Assembly (NCBI GenBank): GCA_902801825.1
Contig: CADCJS010000006.1
Location: 1-47,500 of the forward strand
Reading direction: 5' to 3'
Length of the DNA: 47,500 bases
Source of the DNA: an uncultured Erysipelotrichaceae bacterium
Lineage (GTDB): Bacteria > Bacillota_I > Bacilli_A > RF39 > UBA660
How positions within the stretch are numbered: position 1 is the first letter of the stretch; every line of letters begins with the position of its first letter. A program made the translations under genes and the position numbers. The notes beneath the pieces were generated by a model, which saw only the letters and a program-made list of their open reading frames with translations, was not told the DNA's origin and did not search any database. Positions 24,965-34,918 of the stretch are shown in pieces.

Positions 24965-26902
24965 ATAAAAAATGATTTTGAAATTTTTGATTTAGATAAT
25001 CCCTTTGAGGAAGTAAAAACAGAAGAACCAAAAAAAGAAGATAATACACCTTCTGATTTTGAAGATATATTTGATTCAAATATAAAAATAGATGAATCAG
25101 TTCAATCTAATTTAACTGTCACCGGTAATATGATTATAGATGATAGATTAAATAGTGATAAGTATAATAGTAAAAGTAAAGAAATTAATCTAGATAATGG
25201 ATTATCTTTATCAAAAAATAGTAACATAATTATAGATGATAGATTAAAAGATTCAAGTTATGATACATTTAACTTTAATGCACCAGAAGATGATATAGAA
25301 GAATTTGATGATAATATAATTAATAAAAATAATTCAAATAGTCAAAAATCTAAGAAACCATTTAATTTTAAAAGAACTTCAATATTATTACCAGTTATGT
25401 CATTTATTATAGTTTCAATATTAGGAATGTATTTATTTGTAAATTATACTAAAGCAAATACAGTTAACTTAATAAAAATTGAACAAAATAATAAAATAGG
25501 ATATATAGATAAAGAAGGAACAATTCTTGTAAGACCTAAATATATTTCGGGAACTGATTTTTATAAAGGGTATGCAATAGTTAAAAATGATAATAATTTA
25601 TTTGGTGTAATTAATGATAAAGGTTCTATAGAAGTTCCTTTTGGAAATTATTACTTTATAGGTTTATTTGGAAACAGGTATATTAGTACAAAATATACTA
25701 ACGAAGGATTAAAACAAGGGTTATTAGATGAAAAATTAAAAGATATAACTAAATTTAAATATGATAGTTTAAGTTATCTGAGTGATAATATTTATATTTT
25801 CTCTAGAGATGAAACTATGGGAATAATGAATTCTGAAGGAAAAGAATTATATTCGTTTAAAGTAGATGAAGTAGATGATAAGAATATTAGTGTAGAGATA
25901 TCAGATACTAAATCTGATGAAAAATATGCTAGAGTAAAAGTAAATGATTCTTCCACAATAATAAATGTAACTACAGGAAAAGAAGTATATTCTTATACTT
26001 TAGATGAAATAAATGTACTTGATAATAATGTATTTTATATAAATTCGGAAAATGAAAATAATAGTACTTATATTGTTATTAAAAATGATGAAATAATTTA
26101 TAAAACAGATAAGTATTTAAGGTTAAGAGTAGATGATCCAGATGCGCTAGTCGCAATAGCAATCAAAGATGATACTAATATAGATTACATAAATTTAGAT
26201 ACTAAAAAAATTATCAATAATAATGAAAATAATAGTTATTATTATAATGAAGGTTTAATTGTTGAAAAAACTCATGATTTTAGTAGTAATAAAGATATAT
26301 ATAATGTTATAGATAAAAATGGTCAAATTTCATCAATTGATAAATATGTACCGGTTAGTAATATGTTTTATAATAAATTAATGCAGGTATATTTAGAAGA
26401 TGGAAAAATTGGATTTATAAATACAAAGGGTAAATTAGTGACAAATTCATCTTACGAAAGTGCTACAGATTTTAAAAATTATGATAAATCTATAGTTTCA
26501 AAAGATTTTAAATATGGTATACTTAATGTAAGTGGTAAAGAATTGATTCCGCTTGAATATACAGAATTAGGTTTATTTGATGAAGAATATGATAAATTAT
26601 TAAATGATAAATATAATTTGGATTTAATTATGTTTAAAAATCAAAACAATAAAGTTGGAATTTTATCATCAAAAAATAAGATTTATTTTAAACCAATTTA
26701 TGATAGTTTTGAAATAATAGATAAAAAATATCCAATTATATTAGGAAGTATTAATGGTGAGAAAAAGATTATTAATTTATCAACAAAGAAAGAATTATCA
26801 ATTAAAGTTAATGATGGAAAAATTGTTGTTAAAGATGGTTATATTATAATAGGAAACAATTATTATAATTATGATGGAAAATCAATATTTAAAGAAGAGT
26901 AG
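24965..26902 (+). CDS. Membrane-anchored WG-repeat protein with apparent AUA start
   Basis: The conventional first ATG is at 25130, but it has no ribosome site. The frame is open for 55 further codons upstream with acidic, gene-like composition, and AGGAGGG (24952-24958) stands at the right spacing from an ATA codon at 24965, giving [M]KNDFEIFDLDNPFEEV. No ATG, GTG or TTG exists in frame there. Then come two MIIDDRL/IIIDDRL repeats, one membrane helix (about residues 143-163), and an external domain with WG-type repeats (NKIGYIDKEGTILVRPKY, GKIGFINTKGKLV, NKVGILSSKNKIYFKPIYD). Likely a type II membrane protein with a beta-propeller-like outer part. Role unknown. It precedes a second anchored protein by eight bases. 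Confidence 0.78.
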   Translation: MKNDFEIFDLDNPFEEVKTEEPKKEDNTPSDFEDIFDSNIKIDESVQSNLTVTGNMIIDDRLNSDKYNSKSKEINLDNGLSLSKNSNIIIDDRLKDSSYDTFNFNAPEDDIEEFDDNIINKNNSNSQKSKKPFNFKRTSILLPVMSFIIVSILGMYLFVNYTKANTVNLIKIEQNNKIGYIDKEGTILVRPKYISGTDFYKGYAIVKNDNNLFGVINDKGSIEVPFGNYYFIGLFGNRYISTKYTNEGLKQGLLDEKLKDITKFKYDSLSYLSDNIYIFSRDETMGIMNSEGKELYSFKVDEVDDKNISVEISDTKSDEKYARVKVNDSSTIINVTTGKEVYSYTLDEINVLDNNVFYINSENENNSTYIVIKNDEIIYKTDKYLRLRVDDPDALVAIAIKDDTNIDYINLDTKKIINNNENNSYYYNEGLIVEKTHDFSSNKDIYNVIDKNGQISSIDKYVPVSNMFYNKLMQVYLEDGKIGFINTKGKLVTNSSYESATDFKNYDKSIVSKDFKYGILNVSGKELIPLEYTELGLFDEEYDKLLNDKYNLDLIMFKNQNNKVGILSSKNKIYFKPIYDSFEIIDKKYPIILGSINGEKKIINLSTKKELSIKVNDGKIVVKDGYIIIGNNYYNYDGKSIFKEE

Positions 26903-26910
26903 GTGTAAAA

Positions 26911-27702
26911 ATGAAAAACAAGTATAAAATAATGGTTTTAGGTATAGTATTTGTATTAGTAATATTTGGTTTATTTAAATCACAAATTTTAAATTATCAA
27001 AAATTAGTTCAAGCATCAATAGTAGATAATGAAATTAATCAATTAGTAATTGATGGTTCAAAGAAGATGGTTACAGATAATTTAAATAAATATGAAAAAG
27101 ATGAGACAATAAATATAACAATTAAGGAATTAGTAGAAAAAGGATATATAGATAAAAATATAGTTTCAAAAGAAAAAAATATTAAATTAGATGATGTTGT
27201 ATTTATTAAATTAGAAGATAACAAAATAGTAGATGTTTATATTAAAAATAAGAGTTTAATAAATCTTTTAACAGCTAAGGAATTAAATGATACTTATAAA
27301 TTAATAGGAAATGATAATTACTATGTAGGGAATGCATTAGATAATTATGTTTTATATAATAATGAATTATATAGAATAGTTAAATTAAGTAATAACAAAG
27401 TTTATATCATAAAAGATAATAAAGATGAATATGTTTCAGTATATGAAATAGAAAAATATTATAAAAAGAATGAAGATAAAATTGCTTTAACTTCAGAAGA
27501 ATATAATAAGACAATAGCTAACAACGTTACATACTTAAATAAAAATTTCGAATATTATTTATATGATGGTGAATTTAATATAATTAATAATGAATTTGGT
27601 TATGATAGAGCGTATACTAGATCATTAATAGAGTTAGATGAAAGTGTTGTTGTTGAAAATGGATCAGGTAACTTTACAAATCCATTAGTAATATCTGAAT
27701 AA
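26911..27702 (+). CDS. Anchored extracytoplasmic protein, function unknown
   Basis: 263 residues, with one N-terminal hydrophobic helix (about 6-23) and no lipobox, so probably a signal anchor. The part IKELVEKGYIDKNIV followed by DDVVFIKLEDNKIVDVYI resembles the ordered-loop region of pilin-like proteins in gut Firmicutes, and NYVLYNNELYRIVKLSNNKVYII resembles a module common in their surface proteins; neither is a firm assignment. It follows the WG-repeat gene by eight bases with AGGTG in between, so they are co-transcribed and may work together outside the membrane. Confidence 0.7.
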   Translation: MKNKYKIMVLGIVFVLVIFGLFKSQILNYQKLVQASIVDNEINQLVIDGSKKMVTDNLNKYEKDETINITIKELVEKGYIDKNIVSKEKNIKLDDVVFIKLEDNKIVDVYIKNKSLINLLTAKELNDTYKLIGNDNYYVGNALDNYVLYNNELYRIVKLSNNKVYIIKDNKDEYVSVYEIEKYYKKNEDKIALTSEEYNKTIANNVTYLNKNFEYYLYDGEFNIINNEFGYDRAYTRSLIELDESVVVENGSGNFTNPLVISE

Positions 27703-27718
27703 AAAAATAAAAAAAATT

Positions 27719-27748
27719 GGGAAATCGGGTTGATTTTCCTTTTTTTTG
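27719..27748 (+). terminator. Terminator before the ribosomal super-operon
   Basis: Stem GGGAAATC/GATTTTCC (one G-T pair), loop GGGTT, followed by eight T's. It overlaps the -35 of the next promoter. Confidence 0.8.
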
Positions 27749-27758
27749 CTGTTATAAT
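27730..27758 (+). promoter_or_regulatory. Promoter of the S10 super-operon
   Basis: TTGATT at 27730-27735, 17-base spacer and extended -10 TGTTATAAT with TATAAT at 27753-27758. Start of transcription near 27765. Confidence 0.75.
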
Positions 27759-27764
27759 TGATTA

Positions 27765-27898
27765 TGTGTGACTGGCTATGATGTGCAAGGTTGCTGATAC
27801 ACCAGGTTTAGTTGTTATTTTAAATAAGAGAAAACTGGCTATTAGGTTTTTGCAAGGAGCAAGTCTATACAAGATATAGGCGAAGGGAGGATTTATTA
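27765..27898 (+). promoter_or_regulatory. Ribosomal-operon leader with internal repeats
   Basis: About 134 untranslated bases before rpsJ. Two half-copies are visible: ACTGGCTAT followed by TGTGCAAGG, and about 65 bases later ACTGGCTAT followed by TTGCAAGG. Small hairpins are possible: CTGG/CCAG, TTGC/GCAA around AAGGA, and CTATA/TATAG around CAAGA. GGGAGG at 27885-27890 is the rpsJ ribosome site. Its length and structure suggest autoregulation by a ribosomal protein; which one (L4 in E. coli) is not shown by the sequence. Confidence 0.55.
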
Positions 27899-28201
27899 AT
27901 GGCAAATAAAATACAAATTAACTTAAAAGCATATGATCATAGAACTATTGATAAAGCTGCAAGTAAAATTGTTGAAACTGTTAAAAGAACTGGCGGAGAA
28001 GTTAGTGGACCAATTCCATTACCAACAAAAATCGAAAAGATTACAATCTTAAGAGCAGTTCATAAATACAAAGATTCTCGTGAACAATTTGAAATGAGAA
28101 CACACAAAAGATTAGTTGTCATCAATAACCCAAGTAAAGACACAATCGAGGCATTAACTCGTTTGGATTTACCAAGTGGTGTTGAAATAAATATTAAATA
28201 A
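27899..28201 (+). CDS. rpsJ: 30S ribosomal protein S10 (NusE)
   Basis: 100 residues, full length. [17 protein letters not shown] at the start and the closing [12 protein letters not shown] are diagnostic. Besides its place in the 30S head, S10 is NusE, the partner of NusB/NusG in transcription antitermination. First gene of the super-operon; codon use here and in its neighbours includes more CGT and CGC arginine codons than the flanking accessory genes. Confidence 0.98.
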   Translation: MANKIQINLKAYDHRTIDKAASKIVETVKRTGGEVSGPIPLPTKIEKITILRAVHKYKDSREQFEMRTHKRLVVINNPSKDTIEALTRLDLPSGVEINIK

Positions 28202-28215
28202 TTTAGGAGGAAGAA

Positions 28216-28992
28216 ATGAGAAAAGGAATCTTAGGTCGTAAGATCGGGATGACTCAAGTTTTTGCAAAAAATGGAAAATTAACTCCTGTTACAGTTATAT
28301 CTGTAGAACCAAATATTGTTTCACAAATTAAAACTGTTGAAACTGATGGTTATAATGCAATTCAACTTGCATATGGAGATAAAAAAGAAAAAAATTGCAA
28401 TAAACCAATGATGGGTCATTTAAAAAAATCAAATAGTGCACCTAAGCGCTTCTTAAAAGAAATCAGAAATGCTGATATTAGCGCTTATACACTAGGACAA
28501 GAAATTAAGGCTGATATCTTTAGCGTAGGAGAAATGGTAGACATTTCTGGTATAAGTAAAGGTAAAGGTTATCAAGGTGTTATTAAACGCCATAATCAAT
28601 CTAGAGGTCCTATGGGACATGGTTCTCAATACCATAGAGGTGTTGGTTCACTTGGAACAATGAGACCAATGCGTGTTTTAAAAGGTAAAAATTTACCAGG
28701 ACATATGGGACATGAATTAATTACTGTTCAAAATCTTGAAGTAATTGATATTTTATTAGATAAAAATATTATCTTAGTTAAAGGTAATGTTCCAGGTCCA
28801 AAGAAGTCTTTAGTTATTATTAAATCTGCGATTAAACATGAAGGTAAAGTAAATAATATGGATGAATTAGTTACTTATGTAACTGAAGAACCTGTAGTAG
28901 AAGAAACAACTACAGAAGTAGCTGAAGAAACTGCTGTTGAAACACCAAATGAAATTGCAAACGAAGAATCATCACAAGAATCTTCAAACTAA
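28216..28992 (+). CDS. rplC: 50S ribosomal protein L3 with acidic C-terminal tail
   Basis: Early-assembly protein near the peptidyl-transferase centre. [13 protein letters not shown] at the start and the [14 protein letters not shown] finger loop are intact. At 258 residues it exceeds the typical ~209: after the normal end it carries about 45 residues rich in Glu, Thr and Val ([16 protein letters not shown]...), a low-complexity acidic tail. Confidence 0.97.
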   Translation: MRKGILGRKIGMTQVFAKNGKLTPVTVISVEPNIVSQIKTVETDGYNAIQLAYGDKKEKNCNKPMMGHLKKSNSAPKRFLKEIRNADISAYTLGQEIKADIFSVGEMVDISGISKGKGYQGVIKRHNQSRGPMGHGSQYHRGVGSLGTMRPMRVLKGKNLPGHMGHELITVQNLEVIDILLDKNIILVKGNVPGPKKSLVIIKSAIKHEGKVNNMDELVTYVTEEPVVEETTTEVAEETAVETPNEIANEESSQESSN

Positions 28993-29049
28993 TTATTAGT
29001 TATTAATAATAATAAAAATTTATTTTTGTGATGAAAGGAGGAATTAATT

Positions 29050-29676
29050 ATGCCTAAAGTAGCACTTTTAAATTTAAAAGGTGAAAAAATTAAGGATATA
29101 AAACTAAATGACGAAATATTTGGAATTGAACCAAATAATCAAACTATATATGATGCAGTTGTAAGAAAAGGTGCATCTTTAAGACAAGGAACACACAGTG
29201 TTAAAACAAGAACTGAAGTAAGTGGTGGAGGTATTAAACCATGGAGACAAAAAGGTACTGGTAGAGCTAGACAAGGTTCTATTAGAGCACCACATTGGTA
29301 TCATGGTGGAGTAGTATTCGGACCAACTACTGAAAGAAATTATGAAAAGAAACAAAATAGAAAAGAAAGTAGATTAGCTTTAAAATCAGCTTTATCATAT
29401 AAAGCGGATAAAAAAGAAATTACAGTACTAGAAAAATTAGAAGTTAAAAAAGCAAAAACTAAAGAATTTATTAAACTTTTAGATTCATTAAAAGTTAATG
29501 GTAAAACTTTAATTGTTGTAAAAGAATTAACTGAAGAATTAATTTTAGCATCTCGTAATTTAAGCGATATTAAAGTAATCGAAACTCATGAAATCAACAC
29601 TTATGACGTATTAAATTATAGAAATATAGTTATTACTGAAGAAGCTGTTAAAATGCTTGAGGAGGTACTTAGATAA
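29050..29676 (+). CDS. rplD: 50S ribosomal protein L4
   Basis: Lines part of the exit tunnel; in some bacteria it regulates this operon. The extended loop is seen as KPWRQKGTGRARQGSIRAPH, and the globular domain follows with normal length (208 residues). AAAGGAGG ribosome site. Its stop shares one base with the rplW start. Confidence 0.97.
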   Translation: MPKVALLNLKGEKIKDIKLNDEIFGIEPNNQTIYDAVVRKGASLRQGTHSVKTRTEVSGGGIKPWRQKGTGRARQGSIRAPHWYHGGVVFGPTTERNYEKKQNRKESRLALKSALSYKADKKEITVLEKLEVKKAKTKEFIKLLDSLKVNGKTLIVVKELTEELILASRNLSDIKVIETHEINTYDVLNYRNIVITEEAVKMLEEVLR

Positions 29677-29957
29677 TGATAGGAAGTTATAGAGATATTA
29701 TTCTTGGTCCAATAATTACTGAAAAAAGTGCAAATATTGCAGGTAATGGGGACAAAATAGTTTTTAAAGTTAAACCTAACACTAATAAAGTTCAAATTAA
29801 ACAAGCAATTGAAAAAATTTATAATGTTAAGGTTAAACAAGTAAATACAATAAACGTTAAACCTAAGAAAAAAAGAGTTGGACGTTATACAGGAACTACT
29901 AACAGATATAAAAAAGCAGTTATTACTTTAGCTGAAGGTAGTAAAATAGAAATTTAA
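29676..29957 (+). CDS. rplW: 50S ribosomal protein L23
   Basis: 93 residues; docking site for signal recognition particle and trigger factor at the tunnel exit. ILGPIITEKSANIA start and KPKKKRVGRYTG basic loop are typical. ATG overlaps the rplD stop (TAATG). Confidence 0.97.
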   Translation: MIGSYRDIILGPIITEKSANIAGNGDKIVFKVKPNTNKVQIKQAIEKIYNVKVKQVNTINVKPKKKRVGRYTGTTNRYKKAVITLAEGSKIEI

Positions 29958-29969
29958 GGAGGTTTTAGA

Positions 29970-30797
29970 ATGGCTATTAGACATTTTCGTCCAGTTACTC
30001 CTGGACAAAGAAAGAAAAGTACTTTAGTAAATGAAGAGCTAACTAAAACAGCTCCAGAGAAAAGTTTATTAAAGACTGTAAAGAAAAATGCTGGTCGTAA
30101 TAATTCAGGAAAAATCACTGTAAGACATCAAGGTGGAGGAGCAAAAAGAAAATATCGTATTATTGATTTCAAAAGAAATAAATATGATATTGTTGGTACA
30201 GTAGCTTCAATTGAATACGATCCAAATAGAAGTGCAAACATTGCATTAATAAATTATTCTGATGGTGAAAAAAGATACATTATCGCACCAAAAGGATTAA
30301 AAGTAGGAAACAAAATAGTTTCTGGTCAAAATGTAGATATTAAAGTCGGTAATGCTTTACCACTTATGAATATTCCAGTTGGTACAGTTATTCATAACAT
30401 TGAATTAACTTTAGGAAAAGGTGGTCAAATTGCAAGATCTGCAGGACAAAGTGCTCAAATTCTTGGTAGAGAAGGAAAATATGTACTTGTTAGATTATCT
30501 TCTGGCGAAACTAGAAAGATTTTAGGTACTTGCATAGCTACTATTGGTGAAGTTGGTAATGAAGATTATTCATTAGTTAGACTTGGAAAAGCTGGTAGAA
30601 CTAGACACTTAGGTATTAGACCTACAGTTCGTGGTTCTGTTATGAATCCAAACGATCACCCACATGGTGGTGGTGAAGGTAGAGCTCCAGTTGGTCATAA
30701 ACAACCAATGACTCCTTGGGGTAAACCTGCTCTTGGATATAAAACTCGTAAAAATAAAAAGAGTTCAACAAAATTAATTGTTACTCGTCGTAAATAA
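29970..30797 (+). CDS. rplB: 50S ribosomal protein L2
   Basis: 275 residues, full length. The C-terminal [18 protein letters not shown] segment, next to the peptidyl-transferase centre, includes the conserved histidine. AAGGAGG site just upstream. Confidence 0.98.
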   Translation: MAIRHFRPVTPGQRKKSTLVNEELTKTAPEKSLLKTVKKNAGRNNSGKITVRHQGGGAKRKYRIIDFKRNKYDIVGTVASIEYDPNRSANIALINYSDGEKRYIIAPKGLKVGNKIVSGQNVDIKVGNALPLMNIPVGTVIHNIELTLGKGGQIARSAGQSAQILGREGKYVLVRLSSGETRKILGTCIATIGEVGNEDYSLVRLGKAGRTRHLGIRPTVRGSVMNPNDHPHGGGEGRAPVGHKQPMTPWGKPALGYKTRKNKKSSTKLIVTRRK

Positions 30798-30818
30798 TAA
30801 GGAAAGGATGAATAAATA

Positions 30819-31088
30819 ATGGCTAGAAGTTTAAAAAAAGGACCTTACGTTTTTGATAGGTTATTAAAAAAAGTTCAAGAAATGAACAAAAGTGGAAAAA
30901 AAGAAGTTGTTAAAACATGGTCACGTCGTTCAACTATTTTTCCTGACTTTATTGGACATACATTTGCTGTTCACAATGGTAAAGATTTCATTCCTGTTTA
31001 TGTAACTGAAGATATGGTTGGTCATAAACTTGGTGAATTCTCACCAACACGTAAAAATGGTGGACATGGCGATAAAGATAAAAAATAG
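30819..31088 (+). CDS. rpsS: 30S ribosomal protein S19
   Basis: 89 residues; 30S head protein contacting S13. [16 protein letters not shown] at the start and [14 protein letters not shown] near the end are diagnostic. Confidence 0.97.
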   Translation: MARSLKKGPYVFDRLLKKVQEMNKSGKKEVVKTWSRRSTIFPDFIGHTFAVHNGKDFIPVYVTEDMVGHKLGEFSPTRKNGGHGDKDKK

Positions 31089-31114
31089 GTTGAACCTTTA
31101 GGAAGGAGATTAAT

Positions 31115-31450
31115 ATGGAAGCAAAAGCAACAGCTAGAACAGTATTACTTGTACCTAGAAAAGCTCGTTTAGTTATGAACTTAGTACGTGGTAAAAGTGT
31201 AAATGAAGCTAGCGCTATATTAAACAATATGAATAAAAAATCTGCTCGTTTAATAAATAAAGTTTTAGTTTCTGCAACAGCAAATGCTGAAAACAATTTA
31301 AAATTAGATAAAAACAATTTATTTATTAAAGAAGCATATATAAATGATGGTCCAATACTTAAAAGACATAGATTTGGATCTAGATCTCACATTGATAGAC
31401 ACGATAAAAAAACAAGTCATATCACTATTGTGGTAGCAGAAAAAAATTAA
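31115..31450 (+). CDS. rplV: 50S ribosomal protein L22
   Basis: 111 residues; its beta hairpin lines the exit tunnel and is the site of macrolide-resistance changes. The family's VRGKSVNEASAIL and the hairpin ILKRHRFGSRSHIDRHDKK are present. Confidence 0.97.
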   Translation: MEAKATARTVLLVPRKARLVMNLVRGKSVNEASAILNNMNKKSARLINKVLVSATANAENNLKLDKNNLFIKEAYINDGPILKRHRFGSRSHIDRHDKKTSHITIVVAEKN

Positions 31451-31466
31451 AGAAGGAGGTTAATTT

Positions 31467-32147
31467 ATGGGACAAAAAGTAAATCCAATTGGAATGAGAA
31501 TTGGAATTAATAAAGATTGGTCTTCTAAATGGTTTGCAAATAAAAAGAACTTTTCTAAATATTTAAGTACTGATATTGAAATCAGAAAATATTTAAGTAA
31601 AAGATTAAAAGATGCAGCAGTTAGTTCTATTAATATTAATAGAAATGAAAAAAAGACTGAAGTAATTATTAATACTGCAAAACCAGGTGTTGTTATTGGA
31701 CACGGTGGAGAAGAAATCGAAAAAATTAAAAAAGAATTAAATAAATTAACAAAAGAAAACATTACTGTTTCAATATTTGAAGTTAAAAATCCAGATTTAG
31801 ATGCACAATTAGTTGCTTTAAATATTGCAAAACAAATTGAAAATCGTGGTTCTTATAAAATGGCTCAAAAAAGAGCAATTAGAAATACAATGAAGGCTGG
31901 AGCTAAGGGTATTAAAACATTAGTATCAGGAAGATTAAATGGTGCTGATATTGCTCGTAGTGAAGGACAACACGAAGGAACAACTCCTCTTCATACTTTA
32001 AGAGCTGATATTGATTATGCAGAAGCAGAAGCTGATACAACATTTGGTAAAATTGGTGTTAAAGTATGGATATATAAAGGTGAAGTACTTCCTAAAAAAA
32101 ATATAAAAGGAGGTAAGAAACATGGCGTTGATTCCAAAAAGAACTAA
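31467..32147 (+). CDS. rpsC: 30S ribosomal protein S3
   Basis: 226 residues; mRNA-entry protein. KH motif [17 protein letters not shown] at about residues 71-87, then the C-terminal domain with [18 protein letters not shown] site upstream. Its last 26 bases overlap rplP, whose ribosome site AAAGGAGG lies within rpsC. Confidence 0.97.
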   Translation: MGQKVNPIGMRIGINKDWSSKWFANKKNFSKYLSTDIEIRKYLSKRLKDAAVSSININRNEKKTEVIINTAKPGVVIGHGGEEIEKIKKELNKLTKENITVSIFEVKNPDLDAQLVALNIAKQIENRGSYKMAQKRAIRNTMKAGAKGIKTLVSGRLNGADIARSEGQHEGTTPLHTLRADIDYAEAEADTTFGKIGVKVWIYKGEVLPKKNIKGGKKHGVDSKKN

Positions 32148-32553
32148 ATATAGAAAACCTCATAGAATTTACTATGATGGAAAAGCTAAAGGAAATACAG
32201 AACTTCATTTTGGAAGTTTTGGTATTCAAGCAAAAACTGGTGCTTGGGTTACTCAACAACAAATAGAAGCAGCCAGAGTAGCTATGACTCGTTACATGAA
32301 AAGAGGAGGAAAAGTTTATACAAACATTTTCCCACATTTATCATTAACAAGACATGCTGCTGAATCTCGTCAAGGTAAAGGTAAAGGTAATCCTGAACTT
32401 TGGGTTGCAGTTGTTAAAGAAGGTAAAATTATGTTTGAAATAGATGGTGTAAGTGAAGAAGTAGCTAGAGAAGCTTTAAGACTTGCATCTCATAAGTTAC
32501 CTGTAAAATGTAAATTTGTAAAAAAAGAAAGTGGTGAAGTAAATGAAGGCTAA
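32122..32553 (+). CDS. rplP: 50S ribosomal protein L16
   Basis: 143 residues, with the expected [15 protein letters not shown] start and [17 protein letters not shown]. Contacts the tRNA elbow at the A site. It overlaps rpsC at one end and rpmC at the other. Confidence 0.97.
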   Translation: MALIPKRTKYRKPHRIYYDGKAKGNTELHFGSFGIQAKTGAWVTQQQIEAARVAMTRYMKRGGKVYTNIFPHLSLTRHAAESRQGKGKGNPELWVAVVKEGKIMFEIDGVSEEVAREALRLASHKLPVKCKFVKKESGEVNEG

Positions 32554-32740
32554 AGAAATAAGAGATTTAACCACTGAAGAATTACTAAATAAGATAGAAG
32601 AATTAAAAGCAGAATTATATAATTTAAGATTTGCTAATGCTTCTGGAAATTTAGAAAAACCTTCAAAAATACATGAAATAAGAAAGACAATCGCTAGAAT
32701 AAAAACAATTATTCGTGAGCGTGAGTTAAATAATAAATAG
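32543..32740 (+). CDS. rpmC: 50S ribosomal protein L29
   Basis: 65-residue helical hairpin ([21 protein letters not shown]) at the tunnel exit next to L23. Start overlaps rplP by 11 bases. Confidence 0.96.
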   Translation: MKAKEIRDLTTEELLNKIEELKAELYNLRFANASGNLEKPSKIHEIRKTIARIKTIIRERELNNK

Positions 32741-32748
32741 GAGGCTGT

Positions 32749-33006
32749 ATGAATAACAAGAGAAAAGAATTAATTGGTATTGTAACAAGTGATAAAAATG
32801 ATAAAACAATAACAGTTACAATTGAAACTTACAAAAAGAGCCCTTTATATGGTAAAAGAGTTAAATCATCAAAAAAATATACAGCACACGATGAAGAAAA
32901 TAAGGCTAAAGTAGGAGATAAGGTACGTATAGTGGAAACTAGACCATTATCTAAAACAAAAAGATATGAACTAGTTGAAATTGTTGAAGAAGCAATTATA
33001 TTATAA
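32749..33006 (+). CDS. rpsQ: 30S ribosomal protein S17
   Basis: 85-residue OB-fold primary 16S binder; [18 protein letters not shown] and [20 protein letters not shown] are typical. GGAGG site eight bases after rpmC. Confidence 0.97.
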   Translation: MNNKRKELIGIVTSDKNDKTITVTIETYKKSPLYGKRVKSSKKYTAHDEENKAKVGDKVRIVETRPLSKTKRYELVEIVEEAIIL

Positions 33007-33035
33007 TCTCTAAAATATAAGAAGGAGGATTAATT

Positions 33036-33401
33036 ATGATTCAACAAGAAAGTCGCTTAAAAGTAGCTGACAACTCTGGTGCTAAAGAAGTATTAGTTAT
33101 TAGAGTACTTGGTGGAAATAAAAAAATTGGTAGTTTAGGTGACGTTGTTGTTGCAACAGTTAAAAAAGCAACACCAAACGGAACTATAAAAGCAGGTAAA
33201 GTTGTTAAAGCTGTAGTAGTTAGAACTAAATCTGCTGTTAGAAGAAAAGATGGTTCTTATATAAGATTTGATGATAACGCTTGTGTTATAATTAATGATG
33301 ATAAGAGCCCAGTTGGTACACGTGTACTTGGACCTGTAGCTCGTGAGCTTCGTGATCTTGATTATATGAAAATAGTATCACTAGCTAAAGAAGTGTTATA
33401 G
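33036..33401 (+). CDS. rplN: 50S ribosomal protein L14
   Basis: 121 residues; subunit-interface protein. [19 protein letters not shown] start and [15 protein letters not shown] end are diagnostic. Confidence 0.98.
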   Translation: MIQQESRLKVADNSGAKEVLVIRVLGGNKKIGSLGDVVVATVKKATPNGTIKAGKVVKAVVVRTKSAVRRKDGSYIRFDDNACVIINDDKSPVGTRVLGPVARELRDLDYMKIVSLAKEVL

Positions 33402-33420
33402 GATTTAAAGGAGGATAACA

Positions 33421-33738
33421 ATGAGCTTTAATTTAAAAGTTGGAGACAAAGTAGAAGTTATCGCTGGTAAATCTAAGGGTACAGTTGGAAAAATTATTAA
33501 AACTTATAGAAAAGAAAATAAAGTTATAGTAGAAGGTGCTAATTTAGTAACTAAACATGTTAAACCATCTGCACAAAATGAAAATGGTGGAATAATCAAA
33601 GTGGAAGCTAAAATTGATGCATCTAATGTAATGATTATTGACCCTAAGACAAATAAAAGAACTAGGATAGCTCATAAAATAGACGAAAAAGGAAATAAAG
33701 TAAGAATTTCAGTAAAATCTAAGGAAATACTTAAATAG
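33421..33738 (+). CDS. rplX: 50S ribosomal protein L24
   Basis: 105 residues with N-terminal KOW motif (GDKVEVIAGKSKGTVGKI); initiates 23S assembly. Normal length. Confidence 0.97.
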   Translation: MSFNLKVGDKVEVIAGKSKGTVGKIIKTYRKENKVIVEGANLVTKHVKPSAQNENGGIIKVEAKIDASNVMIIDPKTNKRTRIAHKIDEKGNKVRISVKSKEILK

Positions 33739-33755
33739 TGGAAGGAGGGTAATTT

Positions 33756-34295
33756 ATGAACCGCCTAAGAGAAAAATATAATAAAGAAGTTGTTCCTAAA
33801 TTAATTGATAAGTATAATTATTCTTCAGTTATGGAAGTTCCTAAAATTGAAAAAATTGTTATAAATATTGGAGTTGGAGAAGCTGTACAAAATAGTAAAT
33901 TATTAGAAGCAGCTGTTAAAGAACTTGAATTAATTACTGATTCAAAACCAGTAGTTACTAAAGCAAAAAAATCAATTGCAGGATTTAAATTAAGAGAAGG
34001 ACAAGAAATCGGATGTAAAGTTACATTACGTGGAGAAAAAATGTATAATTTTATGGATAAATTAATATCTATTGCACTTCCAGGTGTTCGTGACTTTAGA
34101 GGTGTTTCACCAAAAGCATTTGATGGAAGAGGAAATTATACTTTAGGAATTAAAGAACAAATGATATTTGCAGAAATAGAATACGATAACATTGTAAAAA
34201 CTCGTGGAATGGATATTGTTTTTGTTACTACTGCAAAAACAAATGAGGAAGCGTTTGATTTATTAAATGAAATCGGAATTCCTTTTAGAAAGTAA
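33756..34295 (+). CDS. rplE: 50S ribosomal protein L5
   Basis: 179 residues; binds 5S rRNA and the P-site tRNA T-loop. [17 protein letters not shown] and [20 protein letters not shown] are typical. Confidence 0.98.
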   Translation: MNRLREKYNKEVVPKLIDKYNYSSVMEVPKIEKIVINIGVGEAVQNSKLLEAAVKELELITDSKPVVTKAKKSIAGFKLREGQEIGCKVTLRGEKMYNFMDKLISIALPGVRDFRGVSPKAFDGRGNYTLGIKEQMIFAEIEYDNIVKTRGMDIVFVTTAKTNEEAFDLLNEIGIPFRK

Positions 34296-34310
34296 TAGGA
34301 GGATATATTA

Positions 34311-34496
34311 ATGGCAAAAAAAAGTATGATTGTAAAATCACAAAAGAAACAAAAGTACAAAGTTCGTGAGTATACTCGTTGTCAAAGATGTGGTAGACCT
34401 CATTCAGTACTTAAAAAATATGGAATTTGCAGAATATGTTTTAGAGAACTTGCATATAAAGGTGAAATTCCTGGTGTAAAAAAATCAAGTTGGTAA
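34311..34496 (+). CDS. rpsN: 30S ribosomal protein S14, zinc-binding type
   Basis: 61 residues; the short form with four zinc cysteines (Cys24, Cys27, Cys40, Cys43). This zinc form (type Z) is the standard one in Firmicutes and Mollicutes; whether the genome has a zinc-free copy elsewhere is unknown. Confidence 0.97.
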   Translation: MAKKSMIVKSQKKQKYKVREYTRCQRCGRPHSVLKKYGICRICFRELAYKGEIPGVKKSSW

Positions 34497-34508
34497 GGAG
34501 GATATTAT

Positions 34509-34898
34509 ATGGTAGTATCAAGTCCAATCGCTGATATGCTTACTAGAATTCGTAACGCAAATCAATTACGTTATGAAATAGTTGAAATGCCTACTTCAAA
34601 AATGAAAGTAGAAATAGCAAGTATATTAAAAAGCGAAGGTTTTATAAAAAATTTTGAAGTTAAAGATGATAAAACTTTAGTGTTAACTTTAAAATATAGT
34701 GAAAACAAAGAAAGAGTAATCTCAGGATTAAAATGTATTTCAAAACCAGGATTACGTGTTTATGCTAAAGCTGAAGAAGTTCCTAGAGTTTTAAATGGTT
34801 TAGGAATTGCTATTATATCAACATCTAAAGGTGTTATGAGTGATAAAGAAGCACGTAAGAATAATATTGGTGGAGAAGTATTAGCATACATTTGGTAA
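34509..34898 (+). CDS. rpsH: 30S ribosomal protein S8
   Basis: 129 residues; primary 16S binder. [13 protein letters not shown] start and the closing [14 protein letters not shown]...GGEVLAYIW are diagnostic. Confidence 0.98.
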   Translation: MVVSSPIADMLTRIRNANQLRYEIVEMPTSKMKVEIASILKSEGFIKNFEVKDDKTLVLTLKYSENKERVISGLKCISKPGLRVYAKAEEVPRVLNGLGIAIISTSKGVMSDKEARKNNIGGEVLAYIW

Positions 34899-34918
34899 TA
34901 TAAATAAGGAGAGATAAA

